Assembly (NCBI RefSeq): GCF_026340675.1
Contig: NZ_JAPEOX010000001.1
Span: 4,774,001 to 4,838,000, forward strand
DNA: 64,000 bases
Direction: 5' to 3'
Source: Streptomyces sp. NBC_01264
GTDB taxonomy: Bacteria; Actinomycetota; Actinomycetes; Streptomycetales; Streptomycetaceae
The notes below the pieces were generated by a model. It saw nothing but the letters and a program-made list of their open reading frames with translations. It did no database searches and was not told where the DNA came from. This document shows, piece after piece, positions 28,112 through 37,868 of this stretch (positions within the stretch are counted from its first letter, which is position 1; every line of letters starts with the position of its first letter). The position numbers and the translations under genes are program-made.

Positions 28112-29812
28112 ATGGACTGGCTCAGGAAGGAGATCTTCCAGCCCTACCCCGAGCTGCTGATCTTCCTGACCATCGCCGTCGGCTTCCTGCTCGGCCGCGT
28201 CCGGTACAAGTCGATCGCGCTGGGCGCCGTCACCGGATGCCTCGTCGCCGGCCTGGTCATCGGCTCCCAGGCCAAGGTCGAGATCGACGGTCCGATCAAG
28301 TCCGTCTTCTTCCTCATGTTCCTCTTCGCCCTCGGCTACGACGTCGGCCCGCAGTTCTTCCGCGCCCTGCGCAAGGACGGCCTCCCCCAGGTCGTCCTGG
28401 CCCTCATCGTCTGCGTCACCGGACTCGCCACCGCCTGGGCCTGCGCCACGCTCGCCGGGTACGGCACAGGCCTGTCCGCCGGTCTGCTCGGCGGCGGCCT
28501 CACCCAGTCCGCCGTCATCGGCGTCGGCTCCGACGCCATCGCCCATCTGCCCGGCGTCAGCGCGGCCGAGGCCCGGGACCAGTCGCATCTGATCGCCGTC
28601 GCCTACGCGGTCACGTACCCCCTCGGTACGGTCCTGCCCGCGCTGCTCCTCGCCGGGATCCTGCCCAGGATCCTGCGCCGGGACCTGGCGGTCGAGAGCG
28701 CCGTGCTCGCCGCCGACCTGGAGGCCTCGGACGACGACCCCGACGCCGGGGAGGGCTACTACAAGCACGTGCTGCGCGCGTACGCCGTCGACGTGGCGGC
28801 CTTCGCGGGGCGCACGATCGGGGACTTCGAGGCGGAGCAGAAGGCCGCCGGGCGGCGGCTCTACATCACCCGGCTGCGCCGCGCCGGGGAGATCCTGGAG
28901 CACACCGCGGAAACCCGGGTGGAGCTGGGCGACATCCTGGCCGTCAGCGCCGTCCGCGGCGACCTGGTCGCGTACGACGCGCGCACCCACATCGGGATGG
29001 AGACGGACGACTTCGAGCTGCTCGCCTACCGCACCGAGTCCCTGCACGTGGTCATCACCGACCGGAACCTCAGCGGCCGCACGATCCGCACCCTGCGCCA
29101 CGAGGAGTTCATGCCGGGCGTCTTCGTGGACGAGCACTGGCGGGCCGGCGCCGACCTGCGGGTCCGGCTCGACAGCACCGTGGAGCGGGGCGACACCCTG
29201 GTCCTCACGGGGCCGCGCAGCCGGGTGGAGGCGGCCGCGGCGGAGCTGGGCAAGCCGGTGCCGACCAGCTTCGCCACGGACATGGTGTGGATCGCGCTCG
29301 GGCTCTTCCTCGGCGGCTGCCTCGGCATTCCGGCGCTGCACGCGGCCGGCGCCCCGCTGTCGCTGTCCACCTCCACCGGGGCGCTGCTGATGGGGCTGGT
29401 CTTCGGCTGGATCCGGAGCAAGTACCCCACGTACGGGAACCTGCCGTCGGCGGCGCAGTGGCTGATGGGCACGCTCGGGCTGTGCGTGTTCGTCACGGTC
29501 GTCGGCCTCAACGCCGGCCCGAGCTTCGTCCCGGGCCTGCGCGAAGCCGGCTGGCCGCTGCTGCTCTGGGGCGCGGCCGTGACGACCGTGCCGCTGCTGG
29601 CCGGATTCGTCTACGGGCACTTCGTGCAGCGCCTCCCCCTCCCGATCCTGCTCGGCGCCCTGGCCGGAGCCCAGACCACGACGGCCGCGCTGGGCGCCCT
29701 GACGGAACGCGCGCGCAGCCAGATCCCGGCCCTGGGGACGACGGTGCCGTACGCCCTGGGCAACGTACTGCTGACGATGTGGGGTTCGGTGATCGTGCTG
29801 CTGCGGCGGTAG
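28112..29812 (+). CDS. AspT/YidE-type antiporter with central TrkA_C domains
   Basis: 566 aa. Two blocks of hydrophobic helices (residues about 10-190 and 390-566) flank a cytosolic region with TrkA_C-like repeats (VELGDILAVSAVRGDL; VERGDTLVLTGPRSRVEAA). Repeated GLLGGGLTQSAVIG and GALAGAQTTTAALG motifs are the signature of the aspartate:alanine exchanger (AAE) family. The substrate is unknown; members exchange dicarboxylates or amino acids. ATG 28112 has GGGAGGAGG upstream. Confidence 0.87.
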   Translation: MDWLRKEIFQPYPELLIFLTIAVGFLLGRVRYKSIALGAVTGCLVAGLVIGSQAKVEIDGPIKSVFFLMFLFALGYDVGPQFFRALRKDGLPQVVLALIVCVTGLATAWACATLAGYGTGLSAGLLGGGLTQSAVIGVGSDAIAHLPGVSAAEARDQSHLIAVAYAVTYPLGTVLPALLLAGILPRILRRDLAVESAVLAADLEASDDDPDAGEGYYKHVLRAYAVDVAAFAGRTIGDFEAEQKAAGRRLYITRLRRAGEILEHTAETRVELGDILAVSAVRGDLVAYDARTHIGMETDDFELLAYRTESLHVVITDRNLSGRTIRTLRHEEFMPGVFVDEHWRAGADLRVRLDSTVERGDTLVLTGPRSRVEAAAAELGKPVPTSFATDMVWIALGLFLGGCLGIPALHAAGAPLSLSTSTGALLMGLVFGWIRSKYPTYGNLPSAAQWLMGTLGLCVFVTVVGLNAGPSFVPGLREAGWPLLLWGAAVTTVPLLAGFVYGHFVQRLPLPILLGALAGAQTTTAALGALTERARSQIPALGTTVPYALGNVLLTMWGSVIVLLRR

Positions 29813-29851
29813 GGGCCGCCCGTAAAGGTTCCCCGGAAGATCCTTCGAAGA

Positions 29852-29857
29852 TATAAT
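29852..29857 (+). promoter_or_regulatory. Consensus -10 box of the vapBC operon
   Basis: Perfect TATAAT, 34 bp before the antitoxin start; weak TTCCCC at 17 bp spacing. Confidence 0.55.
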
Positions 29858-29867
29858 CGGCATCCGA

Positions 29868-29879
29868 GTTGATATCAAC
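29868..29879. promoter_or_regulatory. Palindromic operator of vapBC
   Basis: GTTGATATCAAC, a perfect 12-bp palindrome between the TATAAT box and the ribosome site. This position suits VapB/VapBC autorepression. Confidence 0.6.
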
Positions 29880-29890
29880 GGAGGTGCCTC

Positions 29891-30106
29891 GTGAGTAGAA
29901 CCGTGATCGATCTCGACGATGAGCTGCTCGCCGACGTCGCCCAAGCCCTTGGCACCAGCACCAAGAGGGACACCGTCAACACCGCCTTGCGCGAGGTGCT
30001 GGAGACCCGGCGCCGAGCTCTCGCACTGACACGTCTCCGTGCGGCCGCCGCCGATGGCGCCGTCGAACTGGATCTTTTTGACGACAAGGGGAACTACCGG
30101 CGGTGA
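29891..30106 (+). CDS. vapB: VapB-type antitoxin
   Basis: 71 aa. SRTVIDLDDELLADVAQALG and KRDTVNTALREVLETRRRAL form a ribbon-helix-helix DNA-binding unit, with an acidic tail LDLFDDKGNYRR that would wrap the toxin. GTG 29891 follows CGGAGGTG. The stop overlaps vapC by 4 nt. Confidence 0.88.
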   Translation: MSRTVIDLDDELLADVAQALGTSTKRDTVNTALREVLETRRRALALTRLRAAAADGAVELDLFDDKGNYRR

Positions 30107-30525
30107 GCGCTGCCCAATTCCTCATCGACACGAGCGCGTTGGCCCGACTCATGCGGGGCGACGCCGAACAGTACGGCTGGGACCAGGCGGCGGCAGCCGG
30201 GCTCATCGCCACCTGCCCGATCACCGAGCTGGAGTTCTTCTACAGCGCCAGGTCCGCAGAGGACCGGATCCGGGGGATCGAGGACATGCGGCTGGTGTTC
30301 GGCTGGGTGCCGGTCGACGACCGCGCCTACGACCGGGCCTGGCACGTGCAGGACCTGCTGACCCGGCGGGGGCAGCACCGCAGCACCGGCGCGGTGGACC
30401 TCGTCGTCGCCGCGACCGCGGAACTGCAGGGGCTGACCCTCCTGCACCGCGACCGCGACTTCGAGTGCATCGCGGCCGTCACCGGCCAGGCCCTCCAGTG
30501 GTACGGCCCGGCGGGTGACAAGTAG
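30103..30525 (+). CDS. vapC: VapC-type PIN ribonuclease toxin
   Basis: 140 aa. Acidic PIN residues D9 (FLIDTSAL), E42 (ITELEFFYSA), D99 (GAVDLVVAA) and D117 (HRDRDF). Coupled to vapB by GTGA. It ends 3 bp before the convergent stress-protein stop. Confidence 0.9.
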   Translation: MSAAQFLIDTSALARLMRGDAEQYGWDQAAAAGLIATCPITELEFFYSARSAEDRIRGIEDMRLVFGWVPVDDRAYDRAWHVQDLLTRRGQHRSTGAVDLVVAATAELQGLTLLHRDRDFECIAAVTGQALQWYGPAGDK

Positions 30526-30528
30526 GGC

Positions 30529-31374
30529 CTAGCCGTGGGGGATCAGGGCCACCGGGCTGTGGGCGTGGTGGGACACCGCGTGGTCCGTGGGGCCCATGCC
30601 GTGCAGGGGGCGGTGGTGGCGACGGCCCACGACCAGGAGGTCGGCCTCGTCGAACTGGTCGAGCAGGAGCTTCGCCGGGTCGCCGGGGCGGGTCACGCAC
30701 TCGGCCCGGACCTGCGGGTGGCGCGTGCCGGCCGCGGCCACGGCGGCTTCGAGCGGCTCCGGGTCCACCGGCCCCGTGGACACCGCGTGCACCGCGCACA
30801 GCAGGAGGCCGTGCCGCGCCGCCCAGGCGAACGCGAAGTCGAGCACCGCGCCGTGGTCGCCCGTCGGGTCCACCCCGACGACGACCCCGCGTCCGTGCGG
30901 TGCGCGCGCGGCGGACTCCCGTACGAGGACGACCGGGATCTCGGCGCGGCCCGCGACGTGCAGCGCGGTGGAGCCGAGCTGCGGAACCATGTGGCGGTCC
31001 TCGCCGCTCGCACCGAGCACGATCAGCCCCGTATCCGTCCGGCCGGCCTCCCGCGGGATCTCGTTGCCGGGGCCGCCCTCGGCCGTGGCCGTCTCGACGG
31101 TCAGGCCCCGGTGGGCGGCGCGGAGCTCCTCGGCGAGGGCCGACATCGCGGTCCTGGCGACGTGCTCGCTCGCGCCGAGCACGGGCTGGAACTCCACGGA
31201 GATCGGCTGGACCTTCGGCCAGGCCTGACCCACGTGGAGCAGCCGGAGCGGCGCCCCGGCCGCCACGGCCTCGCGGGCGGCCCACTGGGCGGCGGCGAGG
31301 CTCCGGGGCGACCCGTCGAACCCGACGAGGAGGGGGAGTGCGGGCGGGGTGGGCGGGACAGGCGGGACGGACAT
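30529..31374 (-). CDS. Universal stress protein, two UspA domains
   Basis: 281 aa. Two tandem UspA domains: LLVGFDGSPRSLAAAQWAA with GLIVLGASGEDRHMVPQLGSTALHVAG, and VVVGVDPTGDHGAVLDFA with LLVVGRRHHRPLHGMG. The first retains a G-2x-G-9x-G(S/T)-like ATP-binding pattern only partly; the second is degenerate. ATG 31374 is chosen since AGAAGGG lies 10 nt before it; GTG 31383 has no room for a ribosome site. Confidence 0.85.
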   Translation of the reverse strand: MSVPPVPPTPPALPLLVGFDGSPRSLAAAQWAAREAVAAGAPLRLLHVGQAWPKVQPISVEFQPVLGASEHVARTAMSALAEELRAAHRGLTVETATAEGGPGNEIPREAGRTDTGLIVLGASGEDRHMVPQLGSTALHVAGRAEIPVVLVRESAARAPHGRGVVVGVDPTGDHGAVLDFAFAWAARHGLLLCAVHAVSTGPVDPEPLEAAVAAAGTRHPQVRAECVTRPGDPAKLLLDQFDEADLLVVGRRHHRPLHGMGPTDHAVSHHAHSPVALIPHG

Positions 31375-31507
31375 CGGCGGCACCCTTCTTTCACGTTTCC
31401 GGTCGCTCCTACGACGCTACGCCCCTTGACCTCTTTGCCCCGTTAGATGAATTTTGCACCCACCCGGACGGGCCCGCCGGGCCCGGGCGCGCCACTAGGC
31501 TGCGCGC

Positions 31508-31909
31508 GTGCCTTCGTACTCGATGGGGCAGGCCGCCGGCCTGCTGTGCGTGAGCCCCGAAACCGTCCGCCGCTGGGCCGACGGGGAGCGGCTGCCCGCC
31601 CTGCGAGCGCCCGACGGGGGGCGGACCGTCGACGGGGTGGCCCTCGCCGCCTTCGCCAAGGAGCGGGCCGCCGGGCTGCATCCGGTGCCGGAGAAGGCCC
31701 CCGCCACCTCCGTGCGCAACTCCTTCGCCGGGATCGTCACCGCCGTCCGGGTCGACGAGGTCGCGGCCCGGGTCGAGATCCAGTCGGGCCCGCACCGCTT
31801 GGTCTCCGTGGTGACCCGGGAGTCGGTCGAGGAGCTCGGCATCGCGGTCGGGGTCATCGTGACGGCCCGGGTGAAGTCCACGGACGTGCACATCGACCTG
31901 GCGTTCTAG
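31508..31909 (+). CDS. MerR-like HTH plus Mop/TOBE molybdate-binding protein
   Basis: 133 aa. N-terminal HTH (YSMGQAAGLLCVSPETVRRWADGERLP) and a C-terminal Mop domain (SVRNSFAGIVTAVRVDEVAARVEIQSGPHRLVSVVT, split for length). Such proteins bind molybdate and act as regulators or buffers, which fits the neighbouring molybdenum enzyme xanthine dehydrogenase. GTG start at 31508. Confidence 0.85.
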   Translation: MPSYSMGQAAGLLCVSPETVRRWADGERLPALRAPDGGRTVDGVALAAFAKERAAGLHPVPEKAPATSVRNSFAGIVTAVRVDEVAARVEIQSGPHRLVSVVTRESVEELGIAVGVIVTARVKSTDVHIDLAF

Positions 31910-31930
31910 ACCCCGCCCGGCGGGCCGGCC

Positions 31931-33409
31931 CTAGCAGCGCAGGGCCGCGTACAGGTCCAGCTTGTGGTCGAGGCGGGACAGGTCGCGGCCGGTCAGGGCC
32001 TCCACGCGCTCGATCCGGTAGTGGACCGTGTTCACGTGCAGGTGCAGCGCCTCCGCCGTACGCGTCCACGAGCAGTTGTTCGCGAGGAACACCTCCAGCG
32101 TCTCGCGCAGCATCCCGTCCCCGAGCGAGCCCAGCGTCCGCGCCCCGAACACGCCGCGGACCTCCGGCGGGACCCCCGACAGCAGTTCGGCCAGGGTGTC
32201 CAGCTGCTCGACCCCGCGGACCGCGACCTGCGCGTCCGCGGCTGTCAGCGCGAAGCGCGCCTGGCACAGTGACGCGCCCAGCCCCTCGGCCGAGGCCGTC
32301 CGCGCGCCCACGCCGAGCCGCAGGTCGCTCCCCGGTTCGGCGCACGCCTGGAGCAGCGGCCACACCGCGCGCAGCCGGTCGGCGAGATCGTCGGTGGCGG
32401 CCGCCGCCTCGGGGGAGGCGGCCCCGTCCGGGCCCTCGTAGAGCACCGCCCCGCCCGGACCCGCCGCCCACCGGGCGCCCTCCAGGTGCCCCAGCGCCTC
32501 CGCCAGCGCGTCCCCGTCGGTCGCCGTCACCACGCGGTACGGGCCCCCGGCGGGCAGTCCGGCCACCTGGAGGGCGGCGCCGACGAGATCCGGTTCGGCA
32601 CCGTCCGCCACCAGGGCGAGCAGGTCCCGGCCGGCGGCCCGGCGCGCGGCCACCCGGCGGGCCCGGCCGTCGCGGTACTGCGCGAACACCTCGGCGATCT
32701 CGTGGAGCACCCGCGGCGGCGCCGCGTCGGCGTCCGGGACGTGCAGCAGCCAGGCGTCGTACGGGGAGCTCTCGCTCTCGACTCCCAGCGAGACCCCGCC
32801 CTTCGCGGCGGAGGCGGCCCGCCGCGCCGGGATCGGGGGCGCCGAGGGGGTACGGGCCACCGTGCGGCCGCTCGCGGTCAGCAGGTAGCAGGGCAGTCGG
32901 CCCAGGTGCGCGCACGCCCGGTCCAGCAGCTCCGCCGGCCCGGCCCCGCCCTCCAGGAGCCGGCTGAGCTCGCTGCGCACGTTCTCGGGGAGCGCGAAGT
33001 GCCGGGTGGGGCGCCTGCTGAGATCGCCCCACTGGCGCAGGTACACCGCTTCGGTGACGGCCCGGAAGCTGGTCTGCGCGGGCACCGCCACGAGCGGCAT
33101 CCGGTGGGCCCGGCAGGCGGCGACGAGCTCCTCGGGCACCCCTCCGTGGGTCTCCTCGCCGGCCAGCAGCGCCCGCGCTCCGGCGTCGGCGAGGGCCGCG
33201 ACGAACCGGTCGGTCCTGGCGGCGGCCGACGCCCCCGGACGCCACCACACGAGGCCGCTGAGCACGAGCTCCCCGGGACCCAGGAACCGGCCCGGGTCCT
33301 CCAGGTCGGTGGCGGTCACCCCGCTGACCTCCTGGCCGAGAAGGGACTGCTCGCCCCACAGCAGGGTGAGGCCGAGGTTGTCGGACTGGAGTAGGTCGAG
33401 GACGTGCAT
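31931..33409 (-). CDS. pucR: PucR-family purine catabolism regulator
   Basis: 492 aa. An N-terminal PucR ligand domain (HVLDLLQSDNLGLTLLWGEQ, AGEETHGGVPEELVAACRAH) and a C-terminal HTH_30 domain (NNCSWTRTAEALHLHVNTVH followed by YRIERVEALTG). Family members sense purine-degradation intermediates. ATG 33409 follows AAGGAG. It is divergent from the xanthine dehydrogenase operon, its probable target. Confidence 0.9.
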   Translation of the reverse strand: MHVLDLLQSDNLGLTLLWGEQSLLGQEVSGVTATDLEDPGRFLGPGELVLSGLVWWRPGASAAARTDRFVAALADAGARALLAGEETHGGVPEELVAACRAHRMPLVAVPAQTSFRAVTEAVYLRQWGDLSRRPTRHFALPENVRSELSRLLEGGAGPAELLDRACAHLGRLPCYLLTASGRTVARTPSAPPIPARRAASAAKGGVSLGVESESSPYDAWLLHVPDADAAPPRVLHEIAEVFAQYRDGRARRVAARRAAGRDLLALVADGAEPDLVGAALQVAGLPAGGPYRVVTATDGDALAEALGHLEGARWAAGPGGAVLYEGPDGAASPEAAAATDDLADRLRAVWPLLQACAEPGSDLRLGVGARTASAEGLGASLCQARFALTAADAQVAVRGVEQLDTLAELLSGVPPEVRGVFGARTLGSLGDGMLRETLEVFLANNCSWTRTAEALHLHVNTVHYRIERVEALTGRDLSRLDHKLDLYAALRC

Positions 33410-33464
33410 GGCGGGGACTCCTTGCGGCGGGTGGCAGCCCACAATCGCGAGGCGAATATGAGAG

Positions 33465-33476
33465 TTACCATGGTAA
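33465..33476. promoter_or_regulatory. Palindrome in the pucR-xdh control region
   Basis: TTACCATGGTAA is a perfect 12-bp palindrome, 55 bp upstream of pucR and 156 bp upstream of xdh. Candidate PucR operator. Confidence 0.5.
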
Positions 33477-33514
33477 ATGCAAGGGCAACACCTCGAACAA
33501 CCTCTTGGATGATC

Positions 33515-33547
33515 CACCAGGGACGCCCCGTCGGCCCTGGTGTTTTT
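33515..33547 (+). terminator. Intrinsic terminator in the leader of the xdh operon
   Basis: CACCAGGG, 12-nt loop, CCCTGGTG, then TTTTT. It lies 84 bp before the xdh start codon, pointing with the operon, and no other plus-strand gene precedes it. Attenuation of xdh is the simplest reading. Confidence 0.65.
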
Positions 33548-33631
33548 CCGTGCCGGGGACCAGTCGTCCCGGTGCCCGGCCCGTTGTTTCACTGGCTGGA
33601 GTACGAGACGACGACGGAAGGATGGCGGGAA

Positions 33632-34468
33632 ATGGATCTCAATACGGTGCTCGACGTACGCGACGCACGCCGCCGCGAACCCTGGCGACCGGGTGACGCC
33701 TGGCTCGGTGGCGGGACGTACCTCTTCTCCGAGCCCCAGCCCCACGTCCGCCGTCTCGTCGACCTCTCCCGGATGGGCTGGCCGCCCCTGTCCTGGCAGC
33801 CCGACGGCTCCCTGGACATCGCCGCCACCTGCACCGTCACCGAGCTGTCCCGCTTCGGCCGGACCCTGCCCGCCACGGCCGCGCCGCTGTTCGAACAGTG
33901 CTGCCGGGCCTTCCTCGCCAGCTTCAAGATCTGGAACATGGCGACCGTCGGCGGCAACCTCTGCAACGGCCTGCCCGCCGGCCCGATGATCTCCCTCACC
34001 GCCGCCCTCGACGGCACCGTCCTCCTCCAGGGCCAGGACGGCGCCACCCGCCGCGTGCCCGTCACCGACTTCATCCGCGGAGCCGGCGTCAAGGACCTGC
34101 GCGACGGCGAGCTGCTGCGCTCGGTGCGGCTGCCCGCCCGCGCCCTGGACTCCCGTACGGCCTTCCGGCAGGCCTCCCTCTACGGTCTCGGCCGCTCCGG
34201 CGCCCTCGTCATCGGCGCCCACGACCCCCAGGACGGCTCGCTCGCCGTCACGGTCTCGGCGGCCACCACCCGCCCCTTCCGCTTCTGGTTCGCGCTGCCG
34301 CCGACGGCGGACGGGCTGCGCCGGGCGATCGACGACACGGTCCGGCCCGACGAGTGGTACGACGACATCCACGGACTGCCCGCCTGGCGGCGCCACATGG
34401 GCCTGCTCCTGGCGGAAGAGGTCCGCCGCGAACTGACGGGCGAGGACGCTCCGGAGGAACTGCGATGA
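33632..34468 (+). CDS. Xanthine dehydrogenase FAD-binding subunit
   Basis: 278 aa. FAD-binding domain with LGGGTYLF near residue 27 and [19 protein letters not shown], the pyrophosphate-binding loop of the family, followed by the CO_dehydrogenase flavoprotein C domain. ATG 33632 lies after GGAAGG and GGCGGGAA. The same frame is open back to 33404 through the leader terminator; that part has no domain. It overlaps the next gene by 4 nt (ATGA). Confidence 0.9.
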   Translation: MDLNTVLDVRDARRREPWRPGDAWLGGGTYLFSEPQPHVRRLVDLSRMGWPPLSWQPDGSLDIAATCTVTELSRFGRTLPATAAPLFEQCCRAFLASFKIWNMATVGGNLCNGLPAGPMISLTAALDGTVLLQGQDGATRRVPVTDFIRGAGVKDLRDGELLRSVRLPARALDSRTAFRQASLYGLGRSGALVIGAHDPQDGSLAVTVSAATTRPFRFWFALPPTADGLRRAIDDTVRPDEWYDDIHGLPAWRRHMGLLLAEEVRRELTGEDAPEELR

Positions 34469-37275
34469 CCATCAGCGGCAGCGACAACGCCGGCGCCAGC
34501 GGCTACGAGATCGACATCAACCAACAGCGTTTCACCGAGGAGCCCCGCGCCGGCCAGTGCCTGCGCACCTACCTCCGCGAGCGCGGCTGGTTCGGCGTGA
34601 AGAAGGGCTGCGACCAGGGCGACTGCGGCGCCTGCACCGTCCACGTCGACGGGCAGCCCGTCCACAGCTGCCTCTACCCGGCCGTCCGCGCCGAGGGCCG
34701 CTCCGTCACCACCGTCGAGGGACTGTGCTCGCCCGGCGGCGAACTGCATTCCGTCCAGCAGCAGTTCCTCGATGCCCAGGGCTTCCAGTGCGGCTTCTGC
34801 ACCGCCGGATTCCTGATGACCACCTCCGCCCTCCGGGCCGAGCAGGGCACCGCGCACGACGACGGCAAGCTCGACGACCTGCCCCGCGCCTTCAAGGGCA
34901 ACATCTGCCGCTGTACGGGCTACCGCGCCATCGAGGACGCCGTGCGCGGCGTGAAGCACGTCGAAACCCCCGAGGCGGGCCAGGCCGTGGGCAAGTCCCT
35001 CGGCGCGCCGGCCGGCCCGCAGGTGGTCACGGGCACGGCCCGCTACACCTTCGACGTCGAGGTGCCCGGGCTGCTCCACATGAAGCTGCTGCGCTCCCCG
35101 CACCCGCACGCCCGGATCGTCTCCATCGACACCACCGACGCCCTCCAGGTCCCCGGTGTGCACGCGGTCCTCACCCACCACGACGCCCCCGACCGCCTGT
35201 ACTCGAGCGCCCGCCACGAGCACCCGGCCGAGGACCCGATGGACACCCGGGTCCTGGACGACGTGGTCCGCTTCGTCGGCCAGCGCGTGGCGGCCGTCGT
35301 CGCCGACTCCGAGCAGGCCGCCGAGGAGGGCTGCCGCCGCGTGGTGGTCACGTACGAGGAACTCCCGTACGTCATCGACCCGGAGGAGGCGATGCTGCCC
35401 GGCGCGCCCGTCCTCCACCCCAAGGGACCCGAGTCGGGCATCTTCCGCGCCGAGAACAACGTGTGCGGCGAGGTCCACAACACCCTTGGAGACATGGAGA
35501 AGGGGTACGCGGAGGCGGACGTGGTCTACGAGGAGACCTTCCGGACGCAGCGCGTGCAGCACGCCAGCCTGGAGACCCACGGCAGCGTCGCGTACTTCGA
35601 GCCGAAGGAGGAGGGGGACGGCGAGCGCATCACCGTCCGCTCCTCCACCCAGGCGCCGTTCCTGACCCGGCGGGCGCTGTGCGCCCTCTACGACCTGAAC
35701 GAGGACGAGGTCCGCGTGGTAGCGGGCCGGGTGGGCGGCGGGTTCGGCGGCAAGCAGGAGATGCTGACCGAGGACATCGTGGTCCTCGCCGCCCTGAAGC
35801 TGCGCCGCCCGGTGAAACTCGAATTCACCCGGGCCGAGCAGTTCTACGGCACCACCACCCGCCACCCCTTCAAGATCACCGTCAAGATCGGGGCCAAGGC
35901 CGACGGCACCCTCACCGCGCTGCGCATCCGCGTGGTCTCCAACACCGGCGCCTACGGCAACCACGGCCCGGCCGTCATGTTCCACAGCGTCGGCGAGTCC
36001 TTCGCGGTGTACAAGGCGCCGAACAAGGAGGTCGAGGCGTACTCCGTCTACACCAACGGCGTGCCCGCGGGCGCCTTCCGCGGCTACGGGCTGGGGCAGG
36101 TCCTCTTCGCCGTCGAATCCGTCATGGACGAGCTCGCCGTCCGGCTCGGCATGGACCCGCTCGAACTGCGCGAGAAGAACGTCATCGGCCCGGGCGACCA
36201 CATGGTGACCCCGATCGGCCACGAGGAGGACCTCTTCATCGCCTCGTACGGGATGAAGCAGTGCATGGACGTCGTCCGCAAGGCCATCGCCGAGGACCGC
36301 AGCCACGAGGACGTTCCCGAGGGCTGGCTCACCGGCACGGGCACGGCGGTCGCCATGATCGCGACCGGTCCGCCCGGCGGCCACTACGCCGACGCCCGGA
36401 TCAGCCTGCTGCGGGACGGCACGTACGACATCGCGGTGGGCACGGCCGAGTTCGGCAACGGCACCACCACCGTCCACAAGCAGATCACCGCCGGCGCGCT
36501 GAACACCACGGTCGACCGGATCGCGGTCCGCCAGTCGGACACGGACGTGGTCCGCCACGACACCGGAGCCTTCGGCTCGGCCGGCACGGTGGTGGCGGGC
36601 AAGGCCGTGATGCTGGCCGCCGACTCCCTCGCGGAGCGCCTCAAGAGCTTCGCGGCCCGCCACACCGGCGTGGCGCGGCACCTGTGCACGCCGGGGGCCG
36701 AGGCCTTCGACTGCGCGGGCCGGACCGTCACCCTCAAGGAGCTGTACGAGGCCGCGTACGACAAGGGCAGGCTCGACGAGATCGCCGCCGACGGCCACTG
36801 GGGCGGCTCCCCGCGCTCGGTGGCCTTCAACGCCCAGTGGTTCCGCCTCGCGGTCGACCCCGGCACGGGCGAGATGAAGATCCTGCGCAGCGTCCACGCG
36901 GCGGACGCGGGCAAGGTCATGAACCCGATGCAGTGCCGCGGCCAGGTCGAGGGCGGCGTGGCCCAGGCCCTGGGAGCCACCCTCTTCGAGACCGTACGGG
37001 TGGACGAGCGCGGGGAGGTCACCACGGCCGCCTTCCGCCGCTACCGCCTCCCGCAGTACGCGGACGTCCCGCGCACGGAGGTCCACTTCATGGAGACCTC
37101 CGACTCGATCGGCCCCCTCGGCGCCAAGTCCATGTCCGAGAGCCCCTTCAACCCGGTGGGCCCCGCCTTCGCCAACGCGCTCCGGGACGCGACGGGGATC
37201 CGTTTCACGGAACTGCCGGTGACGCGGGACGTGGTCTGGCAGAAGATCGACGAGGCCCGGGGCCGACGCCCCTGA
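34465..37275 (+). CDS. Xanthine dehydrogenase, fused 2Fe-2S and molybdopterin subunits
   Basis: 936 aa. Oxidises hypoxanthine/xanthine to urate. N-terminal [2Fe-2S] domain C49, C54, C57, C69; helical [2Fe-2S] domain C109, C112, C148, C150 ([11 protein letters not shown]). The molybdopterin domain begins near residue 190 ([15 protein letters not shown]) and has [22 protein letters not shown] and the C-terminal [13 protein letters not shown], whose Glu is the likely catalytic base. The fused small-large layout with a separate FAD subunit is the usual actinobacterial form. Confidence 0.93.
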   Translation: MTISGSDNAGASGYEIDINQQRFTEEPRAGQCLRTYLRERGWFGVKKGCDQGDCGACTVHVDGQPVHSCLYPAVRAEGRSVTTVEGLCSPGGELHSVQQQFLDAQGFQCGFCTAGFLMTTSALRAEQGTAHDDGKLDDLPRAFKGNICRCTGYRAIEDAVRGVKHVETPEAGQAVGKSLGAPAGPQVVTGTARYTFDVEVPGLLHMKLLRSPHPHARIVSIDTTDALQVPGVHAVLTHHDAPDRLYSSARHEHPAEDPMDTRVLDDVVRFVGQRVAAVVADSEQAAEEGCRRVVVTYEELPYVIDPEEAMLPGAPVLHPKGPESGIFRAENNVCGEVHNTLGDMEKGYAEADVVYEETFRTQRVQHASLETHGSVAYFEPKEEGDGERITVRSSTQAPFLTRRALCALYDLNEDEVRVVAGRVGGGFGGKQEMLTEDIVVLAALKLRRPVKLEFTRAEQFYGTTTRHPFKITVKIGAKADGTLTALRIRVVSNTGAYGNHGPAVMFHSVGESFAVYKAPNKEVEAYSVYTNGVPAGAFRGYGLGQVLFAVESVMDELAVRLGMDPLELREKNVIGPGDHMVTPIGHEEDLFIASYGMKQCMDVVRKAIAEDRSHEDVPEGWLTGTGTAVAMIATGPPGGHYADARISLLRDGTYDIAVGTAEFGNGTTTVHKQITAGALNTTVDRIAVRQSDTDVVRHDTGAFGSAGTVVAGKAVMLAADSLAERLKSFAARHTGVARHLCTPGAEAFDCAGRTVTLKELYEAAYDKGRLDEIAADGHWGGSPRSVAFNAQWFRLAVDPGTGEMKILRSVHAADAGKVMNPMQCRGQVEGGVAQALGATLFETVRVDERGEVTTAAFRRYRLPQYADVPRTEVHFMETSDSIGPLGAKSMSESPFNPVGPAFANALRDATGIRFTELPVTRDVVWQKIDEARGRRP

Positions 37276-37285
37276 CGCTCGCTCC

Positions 37286-37300
37286 ATCTGCCAGGCAGAT
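37286..37300. promoter_or_regulatory. Inverted repeat after xdh
   Basis: ATCTGCC-A-GGCAGAT, perfect 7-bp arms, 10 bp beyond the xdh stop. Weak terminator or operator for the next gene. Confidence 0.4.
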
Positions 37301-37391
37301 ACGACCAAAATCGGCATAGTTGCGGCTCATATCATGGCACCAACCTTGCAGATGAGGTTCTGGCGGGCATCGCGCCGGGCATGAGTGAGCC

Positions 37392-37868
37392 ATGGCCGAA
37401 CTCATGCTGCACAGAGACCTGGACCACCCGGCGACGCTCAGCGTCGCGGACCTGCGGGACTGGGCACAGCACCGTGCCGCGGTCACCTTCGACTGCGCGA
37501 CGAACGGTCCGCAGCACCACGTGTTCGAGGGCCCGCTGCTCCGGGAGGTCGTCTCGGACGCCGGCCCGGCCTTCGACGCCCGCCGCCGCAAGGACCGTTC
37601 GCGGTTCCTGCTCGCCGTGACCGGCGGGGACGGACACCATTCGATGCTGTCCTGGGCCGAGCTGGACGCCGACTTCGGCGCGAGCCCGGTGCTGCTGGCG
37701 ACCCGCCTCGACGGTGAGGACCTCGACCGGGCGGGTGCGCAGCTGGTGGTCCCTTCGGACCGGTGCGGGGCGCGCTACGTCAGCGCGGTCACGCACGTGT
37801 GGTTCGGCGCGCTGGCGCCGCCGAGCCTGGGCCTGGGCAGGGGCCTGGGTGTGCGGGTGGGTGTGTAG
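37392..37868 (+). CDS. Oxidoreductase molybdopterin-binding-fold protein
   Basis: 158 aa. HRDLDHPATLSVADLRDW and VTFDCATNGPQHHVFEGPLLREVVSDAG follow the sulfite-oxidase (SUOX) fold pattern, where the partner Cys coordinates molybdenum (here in FDCATNG). It is far shorter than true sulfite oxidases, as are many actinobacterial homologues. The C terminus after SAVTHVWFG is Gly/Leu/Val-rich and looks abnormal, and the frame continues past the TAG into a separate remnant. ATG 37392 lacks an obvious ribosome site. Confidence 0.65.
   Translation: MAELMLHRDLDHPATLSVADLRDWAQHRAAVTFDCATNGPQHHVFEGPLLREVVSDAGPAFDARRRKDRSRFLLAVTGGDGHHSMLSWAELDADFGASPVLLATRLDGEDLDRAGAQLVVPSDRCGARYVSAVTHVWFGALAPPSLGLGRGLGVRVGV

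Noticed and set aside
33404..33631. N-terminal extension of the xdh FAD subunit
   Set aside because: The frame is open but runs through the leader terminator, lacks a ribosome site and has no domain resemblance.
34180..37317. 1045-aa minus-strand frame opposite xanthine dehydrogenase
   Set aside because: Antisense shadow with typical high-GC composition; the plus strand has complete cofactor motifs.
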